DNA from: Rhizobium leguminosarum
GTDB lineage: Bacteria > Pseudomonadota > Alphaproteobacteria > Rhizobiales > Rhizobiaceae
Direction: 5' to 3'
Assembly (NCBI RefSeq): GCF_004123835.1
Contig: NZ_MZMU01000019.1
Coordinates: 305,633 to 369,632 of the forward strand
DNA: 64,000 nucleotides
In this document: positions 48,215-57,563 of the stretch, piece by piece
Numbering within the stretch: the stretch's first letter is position 1
How the letters are laid out: the number at the start of each line of letters is the position of its first letter
Made by a program: the position numbers and the translations under genes
The notes under the pieces: model-generated
Seen by the model: only the letters and a program-made list of their open reading frames with translations
What the model was told of the DNA's origin: nothing
The model's database searches: none

Positions 48215-48508
48215 GGTATAACCTTTCGGGGCGCCACAATGACTATCGCCGGAACGCACCATGCGATCCGGTTTCATTCTGGCGTCAAGAACCCCGCGTG
48301 AAGTGGGAACTTGTGAGTTGGAAAAAGCTTTCCAGCGCTTCTGGCCGCTAATGGGAGTGCGGCGCTCTATCGAAATGCGCTTTTGTCCCTTCTTCCTGCA
48401 TCTGTATTTTTCAGCAGGGGCACGCTCACGCGGCGGCCGGAAGGGTGAAAGCTGACCCGCATTTGGGCTAGTTCGCGTGGAAAGTCAAGTGCGGTGCACA
48501 AGAAAGCC
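48215..48508. other. Intergenic region upstream of rhlE
   Basis: Roughly 290 bases separate the rhlE start from the end of the alkylation-repair-like gene on the same strand. The stretch should contain the rhlE promoter and 5' leader. A short ATGCGATCCGGTTTCATT-type AT-rich window near 48260 is the only notable feature. No gene or strong hairpin was seen. Confidence 0.45.
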
Positions 48509-49624
48509 TCAAGCTGGGTCAGGTGAGGGCATGACGAGGACGAAGCTTTGTGATGCGGTCTCTGCGCCGTTGACGAGGATGGCGATGCGATGTTCGCCTG
48601 GATAATAGCGTCGCGTCGTGATCGGCCGCATGGCGTGGCGGCGCTCAATTGTATGGCTTTGCCCCGGAGCGAGCAAGATCGCCTTGCACTTGAAGACCTT
48701 GGGTGAGAGCGAACCGTCGCTCTTCACATGGTGAATGGCGTAGTCAATCATCAGCGATTGCGTGATCTCGCCGGCATTCGTCACGCGGATTTCGAAATCC
48801 AGCCCTGCGCCGAACATCACCTCTGCATTCTGGAGCCGCAGTTCGCATTTGAGGGAAGCGGCCGCGGCAAAGCCGAAATTGGCGAGCGCCTGCGCGTGGC
48901 CGTTCTTCAGAAGCGTGCGCGAGGCATGTTTCAGCAGCCAGCGGCGTTCGGAGGAAGCGCCGTCTATATGGTCGGCGATGAAGGCGGCGACCAGATCCGG
49001 GTGGTCCTTGGCGATGTCGTTCAGGCTGTTGGCCACGGAGCGGCGCACATAATCCTCCGGATCATCCATCAGCGCGGTCAGGATGGGCAGGATCGGCGCC
49101 GGATCCTTGACGAGTTGCGGCAGACGCATCGCCCAGGGCAGGCGCGGCCGCGTTCCCTCGCTCGCCAGCCGGCGCACGTGCTGGTCGGGATCGCCGACCC
49201 AGCCGGAGATGATCGCCAGTGCGCGCTGCTGGTCGCGATGGATGAAGGGGCGAATGCCGTATTCGGCGGTGAAATGCGGCGTCAGCGCCTTCAGGAGATC
49301 GAGACCGAGATCGAAATGATCGGGGCCGCGTGCGGCGATGAACTGATTGACCGGCAGAAGCATCCAACCGGAGAGCCCCGGCCTGCCGGCGGCGGGCAGG
49401 CTCGCCTTGAGCATGGCTGCAGCCTCCCGGAAATCACCGGGAAGCGTGGCAAACAGCGCGTCGCGGATCAGGGCCGAACGCTCCATCAGCTCCAGTGCCG
49501 TGAGGCCTTCGGTCGCCAGTGTCACGAAGCGGTTTCTGTCGAAGGACGGCGCGTTGCCGGCAATGCGATCGGCCATATCGCCCACCAATGCCTCATGCAG
49601 CAGGTTCTTGAGCGGTTCCGGCAT
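48509..49624 (-). CDS. DNA alkylation repair-like HEAT-repeat protein
   Basis: From ATG 49624 (MPEPLKNLLHEALVGDMADR) the protein has 371 residues. Several HEAT-type helical pairs fit AlkD-like proteins: VGDPDQHVRRLASEGTRPRLPWA, LMDDPEDYVRRSVANSLNDIAKDHPD and SSERRWLLKHASRTLLKNG. A C-terminal beta-sandwich-like domain (about 255-371) is an addition to classic AlkD and is found in many alphaproteobacterial relatives. The likely role is recognition of alkylated or bulky DNA bases, with the extra domain of unknown use. Confidence 0.75.
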   Translation of the reverse strand: MPEPLKNLLHEALVGDMADRIAGNAPSFDRNRFVTLATEGLTALELMERSALIRDALFATLPGDFREAAAMLKASLPAAGRPGLSGWMLLPVNQFIAARGPDHFDLGLDLLKALTPHFTAEYGIRPFIHRDQQRALAIISGWVGDPDQHVRRLASEGTRPRLPWAMRLPQLVKDPAPILPILTALMDDPEDYVRRSVANSLNDIAKDHPDLVAAFIADHIDGASSERRWLLKHASRTLLKNGHAQALANFGFAAAASLKCELRLQNAEVMFGAGLDFEIRVTNAGEITQSLMIDYAIHHVKSDGSLSPKVFKCKAILLAPGQSHTIERRHAMRPITTRRYYPGEHRIAILVNGAETASQSFVLVMPSPDPA

Positions 49625-49696
49625 GCTGGCCTTCCTCTCTATGCGGCCGCCGCATGCTGCCCGCATGGGGGCAGCATGGTCTGCGTGGCGCGAGCT

Positions 49697-50725
49697 TTAG
49701 CGTATCGGTGCCGTCGATTTCCGTGGAATGAGGGTTGGGGCCGAGATCCGAATACGCTCGTCGGCAGGGCTGTTGTCACCGGCAAGAAGATCAAGGGCGT
49801 TTGATGCAATTTGCTCGAACGGCACCCGCAACGTCGTGAGCGGCGTGGGGAGGTGGCTGACAATCGGAATGTCGTTATAGCCTACGATCGAGATGTCCTG
49901 CGGCACGGAAAGGCCGAGTTTCGTCAGTCCCGACAAGGCGCCGATGGCGGTATTGTCGTTGACGGCGAAAATAGCGGTTGGGCGCGGACTGAGATGCATC
50001 AGTGTCTCGACGGCTACCGCACCGGACTCGATGCCGAATGTCGAGGGAATGATGTATGAGGGATCTGCATTCAATCCAGCCTCTTCCAAAGCATGCCGGA
50101 AACCCTCCACGCGTCCCCGCGAACTGGAGGCATAGGATGGACCGGCAATGACACCAATTCTGCGATGGCCGAGATCGAGGAGATGGCGGGCAGCGAGGTA
50201 ACCACCGAGCCTGTCATCGCCGACCGACGAGAGGCTGTGGCCATCCGTCCGGAGTGCCAGGACATAAGGAATACCGCGTTTTGCAAGCTCGTCCGGAAAG
50301 TCATCGTCTTCCCGCGCTGTCGAAAGAATCAGTCCATCGACACCGCGCTTCAGCAGAGACTCGGCCGCAAGCCGGTCTGCCTTTGGCTTGTCGTCGGTCG
50401 TTGCGACAATCGCGAAGCGGCCACTACGGCTGCAGGCCTTGGCCAGCGCTTCGTAAAGCATGGCCATGACCGTATCCGTCAACCTGGGCACGATCACCCC
50501 GATTGTCATTGTATTGCCGCGCCTAAGGCTCGCTGCAGAAACATCCCGAACGTATCCCAGCTCTTCGGCAACCTTGCGCACGCGACGCGCGGTCCCGCTG
50601 TCGGAGCGGGGAAGCCTTTCGTCCAGAATGCGGGACACGGTAGACTTGGAGACGCCGGCTGCGGCAGCGACGCCATGAATAGTGACGCGGGTCTGCCCCG
50701 GAACTTCATCCGTCTTTGAATTCAT
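49697..50725 (-). CDS. LacI-family transcriptional regulator
   Basis: A 342-residue LacI protein. The HTH is at about residues 12-36 (TRVTIHGVAAAAGVSKSTVSRILDE), then a hinge helix RNTMTIGVIVPRLTD-type region, followed by the ligand-binding core with GRVEGFRHALEEAG and FAVNDNTAIGALSGLTKLGLSVPQDISIVGYND. It diverges from the DapA-like gene, whose promoter carries a GGGAACGTTCCC palindrome, so it most likely represses the aldolase and MFS transporter genes until a sugar-acid inducer appears. Confidence 0.9.
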   Translation of the reverse strand: MNSKTDEVPGQTRVTIHGVAAAAGVSKSTVSRILDERLPRSDSGTARRVRKVAEELGYVRDVSAASLRRGNTMTIGVIVPRLTDTVMAMLYEALAKACSRSGRFAIVATTDDKPKADRLAAESLLKRGVDGLILSTAREDDDFPDELAKRGIPYVLALRTDGHSLSSVGDDRLGGYLAARHLLDLGHRRIGVIAGPSYASSSRGRVEGFRHALEEAGLNADPSYIIPSTFGIESGAVAVETLMHLSPRPTAIFAVNDNTAIGALSGLTKLGLSVPQDISIVGYNDIPIVSHLPTPLTTLRVPFEQIASNALDLLAGDNSPADERIRISAPTLIPRKSTAPIR

Positions 50726-50789
50726 TGAGCCTTTTCCATTCGAGTCGGCAATCGGCCGTCGCCATTCTCAGCATGCACCAAAAAAGATA

Positions 50790-50830
50790 TTGACTCCAGG
50801 GAATTCGAGAACGATAGTGGGAACGTTCCC
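50790..50830 (+). promoter_or_regulatory. Promoter and LacI operator upstream of DapA-like gene
   Basis: TTGACT (50790-50795) and GATAGT (50813-50818) are spaced 17 bp. The perfect palindrome GGGAACGTTCCC, with the central CG typical of LacI-family sites, follows immediately at 50819-50830, over the expected start point. Repressor binding there would block initiation. Confidence 0.75.
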
Positions 50831-50888
50831 GTAAACGATCCTATAGCAGTCGCGAGTGAACCGCGATCGCACGAAGGAGGAGACCAAT

Positions 50889-51833
50889 ATGCAACCGATG
50901 GATATGCGCGGGCTGAGCCCGGCCCCCGTTACCGCTTTCACCCGCGACGGTGAAGTTGATCACAAAGCCAACGCCAAACTCGCCAAATGGCTGGTCTCGA
51001 TGGAAGGCGTCAAAAGCCTTGTCATCCTCGGCCATGCCGGCGAGGGCACCTTCCTCACCGAAGAGGAGCTTGCTCTGATCCGCACTTATGTCGAAGCGGT
51101 CGACGGTGCCGTTCCGATCATTGCCGGGATTACCGGTGAAGGCACCAAGGTCGCCGCTGAAGAGGCCAGGAAATGCAAGGCCGCGGGTGCCACCGGCGCG
51201 CTCGTCTATCCCAACCACGGCTGGCTGCGTTTCGGCTTTCAAAAGGGAGCGCCTCAGGATCGCTACAAGGCAATCTGGCAGGAGTCTGGCCTCCAGTGCA
51301 TCCTGTTCCAATATCCCGACGCCACCAAGGCATCATACGATCTCGATACACAGCTTGCGATTGCCACCCAGGAAGGCGTCGTCGCTACCAAGAACGGCGT
51401 GCGCAATATGAAGCGCTGGTATGTCGAAATTCCGGAGTTGAAGAAAGCCAATCCAAAGCTGCAGGTTCTGAGCTGCCACGATGAATGGCTGCTGCCAACC
51501 ATGTTCGATGTCGACGGTCTGCTCGTCGGTTATGGCAATATCGCGCCGGAGCTGCTGATCGACCTGATCAAAGCTGGCAAGGCGCAGGACTATCCGGAAG
51601 CGCGCAAGATCTTCGAACGCCTTCTTCCGGTGACGCGTGCCGTCTATCACCGCGGCTCTCATATGGAAGGCACTGTGGCCCTGAAACTCGGCCTCGTGCA
51701 CCGTGGTATCCTTGACCACGCTACGATCCGCGAGCCGCTGAAGAGCCTTGGCGAAAAGGCCGAAGCGGAGATTTTTGCCGCCTTCGACGCCGCCGGTATC
51801 GGTCGCGTTGACCAGTTGCTGGCTGCCGAGTGA
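50889..51833 (+). CDS. Dihydrodipicolinate-synthase-family aldolase or dehydratase
   Basis: ATG 50889, with AAGGAGGAG upstream, gives 314 residues. The TIM-barrel DapA family signs are VILGHAGEGTFLTEEE, GITGEGTKVAAEEARKCKAAGATGALVYPNHG, Tyr142 in LFQYPDAT and the Schiff-base Lys168 in GVVATKNGVRN. Members act on alpha-keto acids such as 2-keto-3-deoxy-sugar acids. The LacI regulator and MFS sugar transporter beside it suggest sugar-acid catabolism rather than lysine synthesis. The exact substrate is unknown. Confidence 0.85.
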   Translation: MQPMDMRGLSPAPVTAFTRDGEVDHKANAKLAKWLVSMEGVKSLVILGHAGEGTFLTEEELALIRTYVEAVDGAVPIIAGITGEGTKVAAEEARKCKAAGATGALVYPNHGWLRFGFQKGAPQDRYKAIWQESGLQCILFQYPDATKASYDLDTQLAIATQEGVVATKNGVRNMKRWYVEIPELKKANPKLQVLSCHDEWLLPTMFDVDGLLVGYGNIAPELLIDLIKAGKAQDYPEARKIFERLLPVTRAVYHRGSHMEGTVALKLGLVHRGILDHATIREPLKSLGEKAEAEIFAAFDAAGIGRVDQLLAAE

Positions 51834-51879
51834 CCTCTTTGACGCCCCTGCGCACGCATTGCGAAGGGAGGAGGAAACC

Positions 51880-51915
51880 ATGGAAACCCGCCGAGGCAGA
51901 CTTGAACGTCTTTGA
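51880..51915 (+). other. Eleven-codon open frame with strong ribosome-binding site
   Basis: ATG 51880 follows GGGAGGAGGAAACC, and codes for METRRGRLERL before TGA. It lies in the 187-bp gap between the aldolase and the MFS gene. It may be a leader peptide, or the stub of a gene lost by deletion. Low certainty that it is translated. Confidence 0.3.
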
Positions 51916-52020
51916 AGGCCATTGCCCTGACAGGACGAACTGACGCGCAGCAGCAATCATCAAGCAGGAGCGCCCCTGGCCGGGAGAGTGGTAGGCCACC
52001 GGGCGAGAAGGAGGAACCAA

Positions 52021-53404
52021 TGAATGTCATGCAGCCAATACCGGCTGAGACTGCGAATGCCGCTGATCCTCAGGCCGAAATCAGCGCTCGTCTGGAGCGC
52101 CTTCCCATCACCCGCGAGGTATTCTGGGCGCGAAACATCGTCGGCGCCGCAACGTTCTTCGACGGCTACACGGTCATCGCCATCGCTTATGCCATGCCCG
52201 TCCTCGTGCGCGAATGGGGCCTGACACCCTCACAGACCGGCATGATCCTGTCGATGGGCTATCTGGGGCAGTTGATCGGTGCGATCCTGTTTGGCTGGCT
52301 CGCCGAGAAGGTGGCCGGCTGAAAGTTCTTCTGTTCACTATCCTGCTCTTCGTCAGCATGGATGTCGCATGCCTGTTTGCTGCCGGGGCCGGCATGATGA
52401 TGGCCTTCCGTTTCGTCCAGGGGATCGGCACCGGTGGCGAGGTTCCGGTCGCCAGCGCCTATATCAACGAGTTGATCGGGTCGAAGGGGCGCGGCAAGTT
52501 CTTCCTCCTCTATGAGGTCATGTTCCTGCTGGGCCTCGTCGGTGCCGGGCTGATCGGTTACTTCATGGTACCGGTTTACGGCTGGAAGGCGATGTTCGTC
52601 GTCGGTCTCGTTCCCGCAATCATCATGGTTCCTCTGCGCTGGTTCCTGAAGGAATCACCGCGTTGGCTGGCTGCCAACGGCCGCTATGGCGAAGCAAACG
52701 CTATCGTTACCCGCATGGAAGAAAGTGCTCGTGCAGCCGGCAAGGAATTGCCCGAACCGAAGCTCATCCAGGCGCCGGTCCGCCGCAAGTCGGACTGGCG
52801 CGAGCTCTTCCAGGGCATTTACCTGAAGCGGACGCTTTCCATCTGGGCAATGTGGTTTACCGCCTATACGGTGGCCAACGGTACGATCACCTGGCTGCCG
52901 ACCCTGTATCGACAGGTCTTCAACCTGCCTCTTCAAACCAGCATCTTCTATGGTTTCCTGACGTCGGTCGGCGGCGTGATCGCCGCCGTCATCTGCGCGC
53001 TGCTCATCGACAAAGTGGGACGCAAGCGCTGGTATACCGGTGCGCTGCTTCTCGCTCCTGTGCCGTTGCTGGCTCTCGCATGGCTCGGCGCGACCTCTCC
53101 CATCCAGGTTTTGGTTCTAGGCGGCCTCGCTTATGCGATCGTCCAGACCGTCACATTCTCCCTTTACCTGTACTCGGCAGAGATCTACCCCACGCGCCTC
53201 AGGGCATTGGGAACAGGAACCGGCAGTGCCTGGCTTCGCCTGGGATCATCGGCCGGCCCGATCCTCGTCGGCACCGTGATGTCTTCCATGGGCATCCAGT
53301 ATGTCTTTGCGAGCTTCGCAGCCATTCTGATCGTCGGTGCAATCATCACGATGTTGTTTGCGGTAGAAACCAAGGACCGCGTGCTGGAGGAGCTTTCTCC
53401 GTAA
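52021..53404 (+). pseudogene. MFS sugar transporter with a one-base frameshift
   Basis: A twelve-helix MFS transporter is split into two frames. The first (52021-52322) ends ...GAILFGWLAEKVAG then TGA; the second continues in another frame with RLKVLLFTILLFVSMDVACLF to 53404. Inserting one G in GTGGCCGG at 52311-52318 would give EKVGRLKV, the MFS loop between helices 2 and 3 (GxxxDxxGRR-like). The rest is intact (ESPRWLAANGR, VGRKRWYTG, YSAEIYPTRLRALGTG). The full length would be about 461 residues. Either a true inactivating deletion or a sequencing error. RBS AGAAGGAGG before ATG 52021. Confidence 0.85.
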
Positions 53405-53435
53405 CGGTTTAAAACACGGTCTGATCGGCTTTGAG

Positions 53436-53461
53436 CTGGCGGATGAAAATCCGCCAGTTTT
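53436..53461 (+). terminator. Rho-independent terminator after MFS gene
   Basis: CTGGCGGAT and ATCCGCCAG form a perfect 9-bp stem with a GAAA tetraloop, followed by TTTT. It lies 32 bp after the MFS stop. Confidence 0.9.
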
Positions 53462-53525
53462 GGTCGTCGTTGAGGACACTGAGTCGGCGCCGCCGGGAGG
53501 TCAAGCGGCGCCGGATGCGGTTTTC

Positions 53526-53834
53526 CTATTCCGGGCAGACTTTGACGCGGTAGGGCTCGCCCCAGCGATCGTGCCGCCATTCGATATGGCAATAGGACGG
53601 CCGGTAATGGGTACTATAGACGGGATAGGGGCGATAAACAGGATAGGCAGGGTAAACAGGGTAAGCGGGACGGGCGGCCTCCGACAGCAGGGCGCCGCCG
53701 ACGACGCCGGCGGCAAGGCCGCCCCAGAAGGCATCGCGTGGACGGGCATCGGCAGTGGTGGCGGTGGCGAGCGAGGCGCCGGCAAAAGTCAGCGCAATCA
53801 GGCCCGTCGCCATGGTTTTATGAAGAACGGACAT
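53526..53834 (-). CDS. Small secreted protein with Pro-Val-Tyr repeats
   Basis: A 102-residue protein with a Sec signal (MSVLHKTMATGLIALTFAGASLATATTADA) and AAAGGAAAA site. The mature part has a Gly-rich helix (FWGGLAAGVVGGALLSEA), then PAYPVYPAYPVYRPYPVY repeats, and ends in CHIEWRHDRWGEPYRVKVC with two cysteines that could form a disulfide. Related proteins of this shape are common in rhizobia and lie in the periplasm. Function is unknown; it resembles small stress-linked envelope proteins. Confidence 0.75.
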   Translation of the reverse strand: MSVLHKTMATGLIALTFAGASLATATTADARPRDAFWGGLAAGVVGGALLSEAARPAYPVYPAYPVYRPYPVYSTHYRPSYCHIEWRHDRWGEPYRVKVCPE

Positions 53835-54153
53835 GGTATTTTCCTTTCATGGGCATGGCTTCCATAAAGCCATGCCGCAGACTCGGCCCGGATCGCGGCG
53901 GCGCAATGGCCGCGCAAGCGCTTTCGGCATTAAATTTTCGTCATGATTTCAACGGATCCCGACATCGAAAGGATTTATGGCGGGCGACCTTTCAGTCTCG
54001 TGCAAGCGGGGGCTGGTAATCCCGAATTATCTTCGGCTTGGTGAGCCGGCTTGTAAAATTCCGCTGTCGAAATTTATGGTTAAAACCTTGTTAAAAGCCT
54101 TGGCGTTATAGTTTTTGTAGTCGATATTTCATTCATTGCGGGAGCGATATTTT
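53835..54153. other. Intergenic region upstream of the hybrid kinase
   Basis: About 320 bases between the divergent small secreted protein and the kinase. AT content rises at 54040-54130, where the promoter of the kinase should be, and GGGAG lies at 54140-54144. No repeat or hairpin of note. Confidence 0.4.
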
Positions 54154-57100
54154 TTGAAATCAGCCGGGGAACTTCTGGAGTTGGCTTGCCGCCGGATCGC
54201 TGATCTGGATACCCCGGCCTATGTCAAGAACAGCGAGCTGCGTTATATCGCCGTCAATGAGGCCTATGCCCGCTTTCTAGGCCGCGAGATCTCCGATTTC
54301 ATCGGCAGGCGCAGCCGCGAGCTTCTCGACCGCCCCGAGGAAGAGGAGCGCGAGGACAAGGAACGCCGCGCGCTAGTATTCGGCACCGAGGAAAACGCCG
54401 TCTGCTTCGATGCGGCAGGCCTCGGCCATGAGCGCATCCAGATCGAAAGCTTTTCGCCGTCGCCGGATCGGGCCTATGTGCTCGGCATTTTCGAAGTGCG
54501 CGAGCCGCCGCGTCGGACGATTGGCAACCCTGGGATCGCCGGCGATCCTCGGATGACTGGCGACGCCGGCGGCGCCGCCGATTTCGCCCGCGTGCGCGAG
54601 GCGCTGGAACAGCTCGACCAGCCGATCGGCATCTTTGCCGAAGATGGCCGGCCGCTGGTCGTCAACGCCGCCTATCGCAACGGCGCAAAGCCTGCGGCTG
54701 TCAGCGACACGGCCTGGCACGAGAGCGTCAATGAGCTCGACCTGCTGCGGACCATCCTGGAGGACCTCCCGGTTGCAGCCTTCGTGCGCGACGAGAAGCA
54801 TCGCCTCGTCTACGCTAATCAATATTACGAGACCTTCAGCGGCCATAGCCGTTCTCGGGTCCTTGGGATGACCGAACACGAAATGTTCGGTCCGGACGGG
54901 GGCGAGGCGATCTATCAGGAAAACCTGTTGGCGTTGGAAGGAGGCAAGTCGAAGGAGATCGAAAGCCTGCTGCCGAGCAAGGACGGCCATATCTATTCCG
55001 TCCTCTCGCGCGTCAACCGCGTCGTGACAGCGGATGGTCGGCCCTATGTCGTCGGCTCCTTTTCGGACATCTCGCCACTCAAGGAACGAGAGAAGGCGCT
55101 GATCGAAGCGCAGAAACACAAAGAGGTGCTGCACCGGGATATCGAGAATATCCTGCGCTCGCTGCCGGTCGGCGTGCTGATCCTCGATAACGGCCACCGG
55201 ATCCTCTACGTCAACGACGAGTTCTACGGCATCTGGGAGCTGCCACTCGACGATCCCTTCGACGGCCGCCCCTTCATCGACGTCATCCGCCGCAATTATG
55301 AGCTCGGTCGTTACGACGGCACGCAGACGCCCGAGGAGATCTACGATTTCCGCAAGCACCTGTTCGAGACCGAGGAGCCCGAGCCGATCGAGCTCGGCTG
55401 GGCAGGCGGCAAATCCGTCATCTTCGATAGCCGCCGTATCTCGAACGACCGTATCCTGCTCACCTATGCCGACATCACGGCCGTGCGTGAGCGGGAAAAT
55501 GAAGTCCACGAGGCCCGCGCCGCGCTGGAACATCTCGGCGAGATGATGCGCGACGCGACGCATGCCATGCCGCAGGGCCTAGCCATCGTTCAGGACGGCA
55601 TTATCAAGATGTCCAATGAGGCGCTTTCTGACATCCTACAGATTCCGGCCACCTATCTCGAGCCTGGCGAGGGCTGGATTGGCATGTTCGAATTTTGCGC
55701 GGCGCGTGGCGACTTCCATGATGCGGCGGCCGAAATCCTGCAGGGCTGGCGCGATAATATCGCGGCCAGGCTGCCGATTTCCACCGTCTTCCATGTCGGC
55801 GGCGAGCGCTGGGTGAACATGGATGCGACGGTCAGCAAGAGGCAGTACTGGGTGGCGCTTTTTACCGACGTCACCGACCTCAAGAGCCGCGAGGAGGAGC
55901 TGCGCCAGCTGCTGTCGCGCGCCGAAGCCGCCGATCGCGCCAAATCCGAATTCCTCGCCAATATGAGCCATGAGATCCGCACGCCGATGAACGGCGTGCT
56001 TGGGATGGCGGAACTGCTTGCCAAGACCAATCTCGATACGCGCCAGAAGACCTTCGTCGATATCATCGTCAAGTCGGGCAATGCGCTGCTGACGATCATC
56101 AACGATATCCTCGACTTCTCGAAGATCGACGCCGGGCAGATGAAACTGCGCAAAGCCGCCTTCGACATCACCGAAGCGGTGGAGGACGTGGCGACACTCT
56201 TGTCCTCGCACGCCGCCGAGAAGAACATCGAGCTCCTGGTGCGAGCCGCGCCCGACCTGCCCGCCGCCGTGATCGGCGACGCCGGGCGTTTCCGCCAGAT
56301 CGTCACCAATCTCGTCGGCAACGCCGTCAAGTTCACCGAGCGCGGCCATGTCTTCGTCGATGTCGGCTTCCAGCCGGCCGCCGGCGGCGAGATCATGGCG
56401 AGCATCCGCATCGAGGATACCGGGATCGGCATCCCGTCGGAGAAGCTTGAATCGGTCTTCGACAAATTCTCGCAGGTGGACGCCTCATCGACCCGGCGGC
56501 ATGAGGGAACCGGCCTCGGTCTTGCGATCACGGCCGGGCTTGTCGACCTTTTCGGCGGTTATCTCAACGTCGAGAGCGAATGGGGCAAGGGCTCGGTCTT
56601 CACCGTCAACCTGCCGTTTGCGGTCGCGGCTGCCCGCCTTGAGCAGAAGCCGTTGCCGATCAACGTGCAGGGCGCGCGTATCCTCGTCGTCGACGACAAT
56701 GAAGTGAACCGGCGCATCCTGACCGAGCAGCTGTCGCTCTGGGGCTTCGACGGCGTGGCCGCAGAAGGCGGCGGTACCGGTCTTGCGATCCTGGAGGCGG
56801 CGGCCAATCTCGGCGTCACCGTCGATGCCGTCGTTCTCGATTATCATATGCCCGATATGAACGGCGCCGATGTCGCGCGCCGGCTGCGCGCCGATCCCCG
56901 CTTCGTCGAACTGCCGATCATCTTCCTGACGTCGATGGATATCTCGGGTACCGAAAAGGAATTCGCGGCGCTGAACGGCCACGCGCATCTGATGAAACCG
57001 GCGCGCGCCAACGTGCTGCGCAACACCGTCGTCGAAGTGGTGCGCGCCAGCCGCGTCAAGCAGGCTTCCGAGGCCGAGATTGCCCGGCTGCAGACGGAAG

Positions 57101-57549
57101 CGGCCGTGCCGGCGCCTGCGCCTGTGCCGCAGAGGCGGGCCGCTGAATTCGTCGACGTGCTCGTTGCCGAGGACAACGAAGTCAACCAGATCGTCTTCAC
57201 GCAGATCCTGCAAGGCACGGGTCTTTCCTTCCTCGTCGTCGACAATGGCGAGGAGGCGGTCGCCGCCTGGGAGCGGCATACGCCGCGCATCATCATGATG
57301 GACGTCTCGATGCCCGTCATGAACGGCCATCAGGCGACGCAGACGATCCGCGAGCGGGAAAAGGGCCAGGGCCACCGGGTGCCGATCATCGGCGTCACCG
57401 CCCATGCGCTCGAAAGCGACCGCGAACTCTGCCTCGACGCCGGCATGGACGACTACATGTCGAAGCCGATCAGCCCCGAGCTGCTCGAGGAAAAAATCCG
57501 CCAGTGGCTCGGAACGAGTGAGCAGCAGCCGGAGCGCACCAGTTACTGA
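54154..57549 (+). CDS. PAS-rich hybrid sensor histidine kinase with two receiver domains
   Basis: From TTG 54154 the protein has 1131 residues. There are several PAS-like domains before about residue 590 (YVKNSELRYIAVNEAYARFLG, AFVRDEKHRLVYANQYYETFSG, VLILDNGHRILYVNDEFYGIW, GLAIVQDGIIKMSNEAL). The kinase core has the H-box MSHEIRTPMNG (His606), NAVKFTERG, EDTGIGIP and GTGLGLAI. Receiver one (phospho-Asp896, VLDYHMPDMNG) and receiver two (Asp1050, MMDVSMPVMNG) follow. No membrane helix is visible, so it senses intracellular signals. No cognate regulator is adjacent, so output is probably relayed through the receivers to a distant partner. Confidence 0.9.
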   Translation: MKSAGELLELACRRIADLDTPAYVKNSELRYIAVNEAYARFLGREISDFIGRRSRELLDRPEEEEREDKERRALVFGTEENAVCFDAAGLGHERIQIESFSPSPDRAYVLGIFEVREPPRRTIGNPGIAGDPRMTGDAGGAADFARVREALEQLDQPIGIFAEDGRPLVVNAAYRNGAKPAAVSDTAWHESVNELDLLRTILEDLPVAAFVRDEKHRLVYANQYYETFSGHSRSRVLGMTEHEMFGPDGGEAIYQENLLALEGGKSKEIESLLPSKDGHIYSVLSRVNRVVTADGRPYVVGSFSDISPLKEREKALIEAQKHKEVLHRDIENILRSLPVGVLILDNGHRILYVNDEFYGIWELPLDDPFDGRPFIDVIRRNYELGRYDGTQTPEEIYDFRKHLFETEEPEPIELGWAGGKSVIFDSRRISNDRILLTYADITAVRERENEVHEARAALEHLGEMMRDATHAMPQGLAIVQDGIIKMSNEALSDILQIPATYLEPGEGWIGMFEFCAARGDFHDAAAEILQGWRDNIAARLPISTVFHVGGERWVNMDATVSKRQYWVALFTDVTDLKSREEELRQLLSRAEAADRAKSEFLANMSHEIRTPMNGVLGMAELLAKTNLDTRQKTFVDIIVKSGNALLTIINDILDFSKIDAGQMKLRKAAFDITEAVEDVATLLSSHAAEKNIELLVRAAPDLPAAVIGDAGRFRQIVTNLVGNAVKFTERGHVFVDVGFQPAAGGEIMASIRIEDTGIGIPSEKLESVFDKFSQVDASSTRRHEGTGLGLAITAGLVDLFGGYLNVESEWGKGSVFTVNLPFAVAAARLEQKPLPINVQGARILVVDDNEVNRRILTEQLSLWGFDGVAAEGGGTGLAILEAAANLGVTVDAVVLDYHMPDMNGADVARRLRADPRFVELPIIFLTSMDISGTEKEFAALNGHAHLMKPARANVLRNTVVEVVRASRVKQASEAEIARLQTEAAVPAPAPVPQRRAAEFVDVLVAEDNEVNQIVFTQILQGTGLSFLVVDNGEEAVAAWERHTPRIIMMDVSMPVMNGHQATQTIREREKGQGHRVPIIGVTAHALESDRELCLDAGMDDYMSKPISPELLEEKIRQWLGTSEQQPERTSY

Positions 57550-57563
57550 TCTCCGGATAATTT

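Noticed and set aside
46445..48301. A 618-codon plus-strand frame across rhlE
   Set aside because: Antisense of a complete DEAD-box helicase; Ala/Val low-complexity translation.
52300..52330. Programmed ribosomal frameshift in the MFS gene
   Set aside because: No slippery heptamer, upstream Shine-Dalgarno-like stimulator or downstream pseudoknot seen; a simple deletion explains it.
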